Assembly (NCBI GenBank): GCA_004357415.1
Contig: SMVY01000085.1
Coordinates: 1-5,606, forward strand
DNA from: Gemmatimonadota bacterium
GTDB taxonomy: Bacteria > Gemmatimonadota > Gemmatimonadetes > Gemmatimonadales > GWC2-71-9
Length of the DNA: 5,606 nucleotides
Direction of reading: 5' to 3'
Below, one piece after another: positions 1 to 4,755 of this stretch. Position numbers and translations under genes: made by a program. Each line of letters begins with the position of its first letter. Position 1 is the stretch's first letter. The notes below the pieces were generated by a model, which was not told the DNA's origin, ran no database searches, and saw only the letters and a list, made by a program, of their open reading frames with translations.

Positions 1-240
1 CGGCCCCAGCAAGTCGATCGCCTCCAGGCCCAGGTCGCGCACGGCCCGGCAGAACTCGGGGAGAGGGATCTCCCCGAAAGGCCAGCGCGACACCGACTGC
101 CGCAGACGCCCGGGTTCCCTATCGGGTTCCCCCCGCGGCCGCCCAAGCAAGGGCCTCGGCCATAGCGCCAATCCGCCGAACACCCCGGCGGCTGCCACCA
201 TCATCCTACGTCGCGTCACCCCGTGTGGTTTCCCTGGCAT
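1..240 (-). CDS. Tat-exported TIM-barrel sugar isomerase/epimerase, hydroxypyruvate isomerase-like (N-terminal part only)
   Basis: This reading frame starts at ATG 240-238 on the minus strand and runs open for 80 codons to the window edge, so the 3' end is missing. Residues 8-28 look like a Tat signal: an arginine triplet (VTRRRMMV) followed by a small-residue hydrophobic stretch (AAAGVFGGLAL). After a proline/arginine-rich linker, residues 46-80 (LRQSVSRWPFGEIPLPEFCR, then a helix containing LGLEAIDLLGP) match the opening strand and helix of hydroxypyruvate isomerase-like TIM barrels of the AP-endonuclease-2 superfamily. The catalytic and metal ligands lie outside the window, so activity cannot be judged. 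It starts 6 bases after the GMC oxidoreductase stop, which suggests one operon. I infer that it isomerises or epimerises a sugar product of that dehydrogenase. The family call is fairly secure; the substrate is unknown. Confidence 0.8.
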   Translation of the reverse strand, partial: MPGKPHGVTRRRMMVAAAGVFGGLALWPRPLLGRPRGEPDREPGRLRQSVSRWPFGEIPLPEFCRAVRDLGLEAIDLLGP

Positions 241-246
241 GATCGG

Positions 247-1932
247 TTAGAGCTCCTGGCGGTCGAGCAGCTCAACCGCGTGGGCCGCCGCCCGGGCGGT
301 CAGCGCCATGTAGGTGATCGACGGATTCTGACAGGCAGACGAAGCCATGCAGGCTCCATCCGTCAAGAACAGGTTGGGAACGTCGTGGCACTGGTTGAAT
401 CCGTTGAGTACCGAAGTGGCCGGATCCCGGCCCATCCGGGCCGTCCCCATCTCGTGGATGGTAAGACCGGGAGCGAGGTCGTACACGTAGGGACTGATGT
501 CCGTGGCCCCGGCGGCCTCCAGCATCTCCACGGCCGAGTCGGACATGGCCTGTAGCAGGGCGCGCTCGTTGTCGCCCCACTGGCAGTGGATCCTGAGCGC
601 CGGAATACCCCATTTGTCGACCGTCACGGGGTCCAGCTCCACGTAGTTGTCCTCCCGGGGGAGGCACTCGCCGAAGCCATAGAAATTGAAGCTCCACGGA
701 CCCGGAGTCCGCAGTTCGTGTTTGAAGTCCGCTCCGAACCCGGGCATGCTGTTGCCGCGCCCCCAGCCGCTGCGCCCCGCCCCACCCTGAAAGGCGTACC
801 CGCGCAGGAACTCCGAATCCTGTCCCTTCAAGTTGCGGAACCGGGGCAGGTAGATCCCGTTGGGCCGGCGACCGTACGTGATTCGATCCTCATATCCCGG
901 AATAGTGCCGCGGGCGCCGCCGCCCATGCAATGATCCATCAGGTTCTTGCCCAACACCCCACTGGAATTGGCCAAACCGGTGGCGAACCGTGCAGTGGCC
1001 GAGTTGAACAGCAGCCTGGTGGATTCCAGGGTGGAGGCGCACAGGAATATGACGCGGGCGGAGAACTCGAGGGTTGCCATCGTCTCGCGGTCGATGACGC
1101 GGACACCGGTGGCCCGGTCACGCTCTTCATCGTACACGATGCTGTGAACCACACTGTTGGGCCGCAGGGTCAGCCGGCCCGTGGCCCGGGCGGCCGGCAG
1201 CGTGACGCCGATACTATTGAAGTACGAGTTGGTTATGCAGCCACGCTCACAGGGACCGCAGTAGTGGCACGCCGCCCGGCCGCCGTGATCCCGGGTGATG
1301 ATCGCGGTGCGGCCGATGGTCACCACCCGCTCCCCTCCGAACGCCCGCATTAGCCGGTCGCGCACGTGCAACTCGGCGCAGTTCAAGTCCATCGGCGGGA
1401 GGAATTGACCATCCGGCACCTGCGCCAGACCTTCAGCTCGGCCGCTGATGCCAATGAACCGTTCTACGTGATCGTACCACGGAGCGATGTCGGCGTAGCG
1501 GATGGGCCAGTCGACCCCATAGCCGTCCTTGGCGTTGGCTTCGAAATCGAGGTCGCTCCAGCGGTAGACCTGCCGGCCCCACGTGATGGAACGCCCTCCA
1601 ACCTGGCGTCCCCTTATCCAGTCGAACGGCTTGTCGTCGTCGAAGGTGTAGGGGTTCTCGCGATCGTTGACGAAAAACTTGCTGCCCCACTCGTCACAGG
1701 CATAACATCGCTTCTGGATGAATTGATCCCGGTCGAGTGCCGCCTGGTCGCCCCGTCCACGGTACGGCATGTCCCACACCGGCACGTGCTCGACGTAGTC
1801 CTTCCCGGGATCGATGGGCGGGCCGGCCTCCAGTACCAGGGTCCGGAGGCCCCTCTCGCACAACTCCTTGGCGGCCCAGCCCCCGCTGATCCCTGACCCC
1901 ACGACGATGGCGTCCCACTCCTGCCGCCGCAT
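247..1932 (-). CDS. GMC-family FAD-dependent sugar/alcohol dehydrogenase, large catalytic subunit
   Basis: This 561-residue protein belongs to the GMC oxidoreductase family, in the branch of membrane-associated gluconate, glucose, fructose and glucoside-3 dehydrogenases. The N-terminal Rossmann motif is VGSGISGG at residues 11-18, with the acidic end of the second strand in LVLEAG (32-37). GRQVGGRSITWG (108-119) is the second FAD contact. The C-terminal GMC domain carries the expected catalytic His493 in HEMGT and Asn536 in QNPSIT; the FAD-binding segment LFLTDGACM is at 521-529. A cysteine cluster, C222-x2-C225-x2-C228-x3-C232, could hold an iron-sulfur centre like that of bacterial FAD-glucose dehydrogenase. 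I chose ATG 1932 because it overlaps the upstream stop as TGATG and places the FAD strand near the N-terminus; an in-frame ATG at 1971 would add 13 poorly conserved residues. It has no signal peptide of its own, so export probably depends on the Tat signal of the small subunit encoded just upstream. No cytochrome c partner is visible. The exact substrate is unknown; C3 oxidation of a glycoside is inferred from the neighbours. Confidence 0.93.
   Translation of the reverse strand: MRRQEWDAIVVGSGISGGWAAKELCERGLRTLVLEAGPPIDPGKDYVEHVPVWDMPYRGRGDQAALDRDQFIQKRCYACDEWGSKFFVNDRENPYTFDDDKPFDWIRGRQVGGRSITWGRQVYRWSDLDFEANAKDGYGVDWPIRYADIAPWYDHVERFIGISGRAEGLAQVPDGQFLPPMDLNCAELHVRDRLMRAFGGERVVTIGRTAIITRDHGGRAACHYCGPCERGCITNSYFNSIGVTLPAARATGRLTLRPNSVVHSIVYDEERDRATGVRVIDRETMATLEFSARVIFLCASTLESTRLLFNSATARFATGLANSSGVLGKNLMDHCMGGGARGTIPGYEDRITYGRRPNGIYLPRFRNLKGQDSEFLRGYAFQGGAGRSGWGRGNSMPGFGADFKHELRTPGPWSFNFYGFGECLPREDNYVELDPVTVDKWGIPALRIHCQWGDNERALLQAMSDSAVEMLEAAGATDISPYVYDLAPGLTIHEMGTARMGRDPATSVLNGFNQCHDVPNLFLTDGACMASSACQNPSITYMALTARAAAHAVELLDRQEL
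253..257 (-). promoter_or_regulatory. Shine-Dalgarno AGGAG for the TIM-barrel gene
   Basis: AGGAG on the minus strand lies inside the last codons of the GMC gene, 12 bases before ATG 240. The spacing is slightly long but usable. It supports ATG 240 as the start and translation from the same transcript as the GMC gene. Confidence 0.5.
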
Positions 1933-2510
1933 CAGAACCCCCCGGGACGCGGTTGCACCAGGTCTACGCACCCGTCATAGCTGCCCGGGATCATGCGCCA
2001 GCCGAGTTCCTCGGTCATGCCGACCTCGGATGTGTAGTACCCGAAGAGCGTCAATCGTTTGATCGAGTGGAAGAAGTGCTCTGGCGAGTCTTCCCCGGCG
2101 GACTGCAGGGCTTCGGCTTCATCCTCCATGCTGGAGAGAACGGCTACCCGTTGATCCTCGGTCGCTTCGAGGAAGGCCACGCCGGTGAGCCGCAAACTCA
2201 AGCCATTCACCTCGTCGAGCCCCGCAAGGAACCGTTCCTGTTCTTCGGCGTCGAACGTCTGTTCCACCATGAAGTCCATGAAGGGACCCACACCGGCCTC
2301 CCGGGCCCCCGGTGTATCGGTCGTGGGGATGATCATGTCGGCTACGGTTATGGCTATGTCGCCCTGATGGGGCGAGAACAGTCGCTGGGTCCCAGCCACG
2401 GATGAGCTGTGCGCGGCGCGGCCGATGGCCCATAGTCGCTCGGGGGTGAGCCCGGCAAGCGACGATGTCGCGACGGCGGCCAACGCCCGGAGTATTTCTC
2501 TGCGATCCAT
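1932..2510 (-). CDS. Gluconate 2-dehydrogenase subunit 3-like protein with Tat signal (small subunit of the GMC dehydrogenase)
   Basis: This 192-residue protein matches the gluconate 2-dehydrogenase subunit 3 family (PF13618), the small partner of GMC dehydrogenases. Residues 1-20 form a Tat signal: MDRREIL with the twin arginine, then a moderately hydrophobic alanine-rich stretch. The family hallmarks follow: ADMIIPTTDTPGA at 57-69, an acidic helical middle, and FGYYTSEVGMTEELGW at 156-171, followed by PGSYDGC at 175-181. In characterised relatives this subunit carries the Tat signal, helps the FAD subunit fold and travels with it to the periplasm. The same arrangement fits here because the next gene has no signal. 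The two genes overlap by one base (TGATG). The start at 2510 is supported by GGGAG 6 bases upstream and by the position of the twin arginine. Known LacA/LacB-type glucoside 3-dehydrogenases have this pairing plus a cytochrome c, which is not seen here. Confidence 0.9.
   Translation of the reverse strand: MDRREILRALAAVATSSLAGLTPERLWAIGRAAHSSSVAGTQRLFSPHQGDIAITVADMIIPTTDTPGAREAGVGPFMDFMVEQTFDAEEQERFLAGLDEVNGLSLRLTGVAFLEATEDQRVAVLSSMEDEAEALQSAGEDSPEHFFHSIKRLTLFGYYTSEVGMTEELGWRMIPGSYDGCVDLVQPRPGGF
1938..1943 (-). promoter_or_regulatory. G-run ribosome-binding site and TGATG coupling before the GMC gene
   Basis: GGGGGG on the minus strand ends 5 bases before ATG 1932. The upstream stop codon (1934-1932) shares its last base with that ATG. 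The overlap points to translational coupling, which suits two subunits made in equal amounts. The G-run is only a loose match to a Shine-Dalgarno sequence. Confidence 0.4.
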
Positions 2511-2516
2511 CGGGAT

Positions 2517-2521
2517 CTCCC
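2517..2521 (-). promoter_or_regulatory. Shine-Dalgarno GGGAG for the small-subunit gene
   Basis: GGGAG on the minus strand lies 6 bases before ATG 2510. It selects this start, which puts the twin-arginine motif at residues 3-4. Confidence 0.6.
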
Positions 2522-2641
2522 ATTATGAGGCGGCCAGCAAAGTTGCAGTCTGAGAGCCCGATACCGCTAGAGGGACTTGCCGGTGGCGCACATCCCCCGC
2601 GCGCGATACCTTCGCCGGGCGCACCTGAGCCGGCACCTGCA

Positions 2642-2647
2642 GGGGGA
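2642..2647 (+). promoter_or_regulatory. Probable ribosome-binding site of the DUF1080 gene
   Basis: GGGGGA lies 11 bases before ATG 2659, a loose match at a slightly long spacing. It is the only purine-rich candidate near the start and is consistent with the signal peptide beginning at that ATG. Confidence 0.4.
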
Positions 2648-2658
2648 CGGAACCCACC

Positions 2659-3375
2659 ATGAAGAACCGACTTACCCGTTCAGCCACCACGGTAGCCGCG
2701 ATCGTGGCCTTGGCCTGCGCCGGCCCAGGATCCAGCGGTCAGGCCAACGCCCAGGAGGGAAAAGCCATGCCGGCAGACAGCCAATGGCGTCCGTTGTTCG
2801 ACGGAGAGACCACGGCCGGGTGGCGCGGTTACCGCGCGGAAGGGATGCCCGACGGCTGGGCCGCGGTGGACGGCAACCTCACCCGGGTGGCCTCCGCCGG
2901 CGACATCATCACCGAGGAGGAGTTCGGCAACTTCGAACTGGCCCTCGAATGGCAGATCTCCCCGAGCGGTAACAGCGGCATCTTTTTCCGGGTCACCGAG
3001 GATGCCGACCGCACCTATGAGAGCGGCCCCGAGATGCAGGTACTCGACGACGCGACCCACGCCGACGGCGGCAACCTCCTCACCGCGGCAGGCGCCAACT
3101 ACGGCCTGTACCCCGTTCCAGAGTACAGCACCAAGCCGGCCGGCGAGTGGAACGAAGTCCGGATCCTGGTAGAAGGCGCCCACGTGGAGCACTGGCTCAA
3201 TGGAGTGATGGTCGTCGAATACGAACTGTGGAGCCCCGACTGGGAACAAAAGGTCGCCAACAGCAAATTCTCCGAGTGGCCCGGATACGGCAGGGCGAAG
3301 CGCGGGCACATCGGACTGCAGGATCACGGCGATTGGGTGGCGTATAGGAACATCAGGATCCGGGAGATACCATGA
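2659..3375 (+). CDS. Secreted DUF1080 protein, 3-keto-disaccharide hydrolase family
   Basis: This 238-residue protein has a single DUF1080 (PF06439) domain, a concanavalin-like beta-sandwich that includes enzymes cleaving 3-keto-glycosides. Family landmarks, in order, are LFDGETTAGWRGY (46-58), GNSGIFFR (104-111), GPEMQVLD (123-130), GEWNEVRI (162-169), WLNG (179-182), GHIGLQDHG (216-224) and the final strand YRNIRIREI (229-237). The length is normal for a one-domain member. The N-terminus has basic residues and a hydrophobic core (TVAAIVALACA), then ANA|QEG, a good signal peptidase I site near residue 31. Cys20 in ALAC is only a weak lipobox, so a soluble periplasmic protein is more likely than a lipoprotein. 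A purine-rich stretch (GGGGGA, 2642-2647) lies 11 bases before ATG 2659. It is divergent from the GMC dehydrogenase genes, which could supply a 3-keto substrate. The family call is secure; the actual substrate is not known. Confidence 0.92.
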   Translation: MKNRLTRSATTVAAIVALACAGPGSSGQANAQEGKAMPADSQWRPLFDGETTAGWRGYRAEGMPDGWAAVDGNLTRVASAGDIITEEEFGNFELALEWQISPSGNSGIFFRVTEDADRTYESGPEMQVLDDATHADGGNLLTAAGANYGLYPVPEYSTKPAGEWNEVRILVEGAHVEHWLNGVMVVEYELWSPDWEQKVANSKFSEWPGYGRAKRGHIGLQDHGDWVAYRNIRIREIP

Positions 3376-3376
3376 A

Positions 3377-3420
3377 AGCGAGGGCAGCGGGGGCAGCGAG
3401 GACAGCGGGAGCAGTGGGGC
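3377..3420 (+). repeat. Imperfect 9-base tandem repeat, about five units (AGCGRGGGC type)
   Basis: Units are AGCGAGGGC, AGCGGGGGC, AGCGAGGAC, AGCGGGAGC and a degenerate AGTGGGGC. The array begins two bases after the DUF1080 stop codon. It is the first of three adjacent arrays with unrelated units that together fill most of the gap before the MFS gene. Confidence 0.75.
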
Positions 3421-3443
3421 GGCCACCGCACTCCGCACTGCCC
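3407..3443 (+). other. Possible imperfect hairpin between the DUF1080 and MFS genes
   Basis: GCAGTG (3411-3416) can pair with CACTGC (3436-3441), extended by GGG against CCC/CC with a bulged A. Inside it, GCGG (3419-3422) can pair with CCGC (3426-3429) around a three-base loop. No T-tract follows, so this is not a standard intrinsic terminator. It might reduce read-through into the MFS gene, protect the upstream mRNA end, or simply reflect the GC-rich repeats. Confidence 0.3.
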
Positions 3444-3490
3444 TACGTCCCACGTCCCACGTCCCACGTCCTACGCCCTACGCCCTAGCC
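3442..3490 (+). repeat. 7-base tandem repeat, six units plus a partial (CCYACGY)
   Basis: Units are CCTACGT, CCCACGT three times, and CCTACGC twice, followed by a decayed CCTAGCC. The three central units are identical; the flanking ones differ by one or two pyrimidine transitions. The unit sequence and length differ from the 9-base array upstream and resemble the ACAACGC array downstream only in being heptameric. Confidence 0.9.
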
Positions 3491-3511
3491 ACAACGCACA
3501 ACGCACAACGC
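3491..3511 (+). repeat. Perfect 7-base tandem repeat, three units (ACAACGC)
   Basis: ACAACGC occurs three times without mismatch, ending 12 bases before the MFS start codon. It forms most of the immediate leader of that gene, so a change in copy number would change the untranslated leader without shifting a reading frame. Confidence 0.9.
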
Positions 3512-3523
3512 ACCAAGAAACCT

Positions 3524-4741
3524 ATGTTCCCAACCCGCGCCCGCCTCTCCACCATGATGTTCCTCCAGTATTTCATCTGGGGAGCATGGTTCGTCACCAT
3601 GGGCACCTATCTGGGCCAGACTCTGGAGTTCAGCGGAAGCCAAATCGGTCTGGCCTACGGCAGCACCGCCCTGGCGGCGATCGTGTCGCCGTTCTTCGTG
3701 GGGATGGTGGCCGATCGATTCTTTGCAACCGAACGCATCCTGGCGTCGTTGCACCTGGCGGGCGCGGCGGTACTCTACTTCGCTTCGACGGCCACGGAAT
3801 TCTGGGTGTTCTACCCCGCCCTGATCCTCTACGCCCTGTGCTACATGCCGACGTTGGCGCTCACCAACTCGCTTTCTTTCGACAACATCGACGACGCCGC
3901 CAAGGACTTCCCCCGCATCCGAGTGCTGGGCACTATCGGCTGGATCGCGGCCGGACTGATCGTGGGACGCCTGGCGCTGGAAGACACGGCCATCCCCATG
4001 CGCATCGCAGCCGGGGCATCCGTCATCATGGGCCTCTACTCCCTCACATTGCCACACACTCCGCCGCACGCGGCTGGAGCGCCACTCAACATCCGGGATG
4101 TGTTGGGACTCGATGCCTTGGCGCTCATGAAGGATCGATCGTTCGCCACCTTCGTGATCGGCTCGTTTCTCCTCAGCATCCCGCTGCAATTCTACTACGC
4201 CTTCACCAATCTGTACCTCAACGAAATCGGCATGGCCGAGCCGGCCACCAAGATGACCATGGGGCAGATGTCGGAGATCGCCTTCATGGTGGCGCTGCCG
4301 TGGTTCCTGATCCGTTGGGGCGTCAAGCGGATACTGCTCGTGGGGATGGCCGCCTGGGCGGCCCGCTACCTCCTGTTCGCCTACGGCGATGCCGGCAGCC
4401 TGATCTGGGCGCTCTACCTCGGCATCATCCTCCACGGCATCTGCTACGACTTCTTCTTCGTAACGGGCCAGATCTACGTAGACCAGCGAGCCGGCGTGAA
4501 GATCCGCGCCGCGGCCCAGGGATTCATCGCCTTCGTAACCATGGGCCTCGGCCTGTTCATCGGCGCCTGGCTGTCGGGCCGAGTCGTGGACCACTATACC
4601 CTGGCCGGCGGGGGACACGATTGGCAGGCCATCTGGCTGATTCCAGCGGCCGGCGCCGGCGCCGTGTTCATCCTGTTTGCTCTCCTGTTCCGTCCTCGCC
4701 CGGCTGACCCCGCATCGGCGCGGACCACCCAACCCACCTGA
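3524..4741 (+). CDS. MFS permease, nucleoside:H+ symporter (NHS) family
   Basis: This 405-residue membrane protein has about 12 hydrophobic helices (roughly residues 13-33, 41-63, 72-90, 94-115, 135-150, 159-177, 207-230, 249-265, 269-287, 291-313, 331-352 and 368-389). The N-terminus (RLSTMMFLQYFIWGAWFVT), the MFS motif-A-like GMVADRFFATERIL (60-73), RVLGTIGWIAAG (133-144) and the late LHGICYDFFFVTGQIYVDQ (303-321) are typical of the NupG/XapB-type NHS family (PF03825). Characterised members import nucleosides with protons. Many relatives in soil and marine bacteria sit beside Gfo/Idh, DUF1080 and sugar-isomerase genes, so here the cargo may be a sugar or keto-sugar; that is inference. ATG 3524 agrees with the usual family N-terminus, but no good Shine-Dalgarno precedes it, only AAGAAA. 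Fourteen bases separate its stop from the next start, so the two genes are probably co-transcribed. Confidence 0.92.
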   Translation: MFPTRARLSTMMFLQYFIWGAWFVTMGTYLGQTLEFSGSQIGLAYGSTALAAIVSPFFVGMVADRFFATERILASLHLAGAAVLYFASTATEFWVFYPALILYALCYMPTLALTNSLSFDNIDDAAKDFPRIRVLGTIGWIAAGLIVGRLALEDTAIPMRIAAGASVIMGLYSLTLPHTPPHAAGAPLNIRDVLGLDALALMKDRSFATFVIGSFLLSIPLQFYYAFTNLYLNEIGMAEPATKMTMGQMSEIAFMVALPWFLIRWGVKRILLVGMAAWAARYLLFAYGDAGSLIWALYLGIILHGICYDFFFVTGQIYVDQRAGVKIRAAAQGFIAFVTMGLGLFIGAWLSGRVVDHYTLAGGGHDWQAIWLIPAAGAGAVFILFALLFRPRPADPASARTTQPT

Positions 4742-4746
4742 GGAGG
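4741..4746 (+). promoter_or_regulatory. Consensus Shine-Dalgarno AGGAGG for the Gfo/Idh gene
   Basis: AGGAGG starts on the last base of the MFS stop codon and lies 9 bases before ATG 4756. It is the strongest ribosome-binding site in the window and fixes the Gfo/Idh start. Confidence 0.8.
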
Positions 4747-4755
4747 CCATCCACC

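Larger units (their letters stand above)
2511..2658. promoter_or_regulatory. Divergent intergenic region expected to hold both promoters
   Basis: The 148 bases separate two divergently transcribed blocks, so promoters for both should lie here. I see no convincing -35/-10 pair on either strand. CATAAT on the minus strand (2527-2522) resembles a -10 box but lies too close to the start codon for a normal leader. CGATACC occurs twice in direct orientation (2559-2565 and 2604-2610, 45 bases apart), and GCACCTG twice (2621-2627 and 2633-2639). Either pair could be a regulator site or chance. No regulator gene is present in the window. Confidence 0.45.

Noticed and set aside
1930..1971. Upstream ATG 1971 as start of the GMC gene
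   Set aside because: It would add 13 residues without a signal peptide and overlap the small-subunit gene by 40 bases. The TGATG junction at 1934-1930 and the family N-terminus favour ATG 1932.
2680..3453. 257-codon minus-strand frame opposite the DUF1080 gene
   Set aside because: DUF1080 motifs on the plus strand are unambiguous. The antisense product starts inside the repeat arrays and shows no domain.
3442..3511. CRISPR array
   Set aside because: The heptamers are directly adjacent with no spacers, and no cas gene is present.
4648..4663. GGCCGGCGCCGGCGCC palindromic GC run
   Set aside because: It encodes the Ala/Gly stretch of the last MFS helix in frame. No T-tract or other sign of a terminator is present.
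3586..4707. 373-codon open frame in another plus-strand frame across the MFS gene
   Set aside because: The product is Arg/Gly/Pro/His-rich with no domain or helices. It overlaps the well-supported permease completely.
3485..4750. Long 421-codon open frame on the minus strand opposite the MFS gene
   Set aside because: Its product is rich in Gly, Glu, Arg, Gln and His with no recognisable domain. The plus strand encodes a clear 12-helix permease, so this is a GC-bias shadow.
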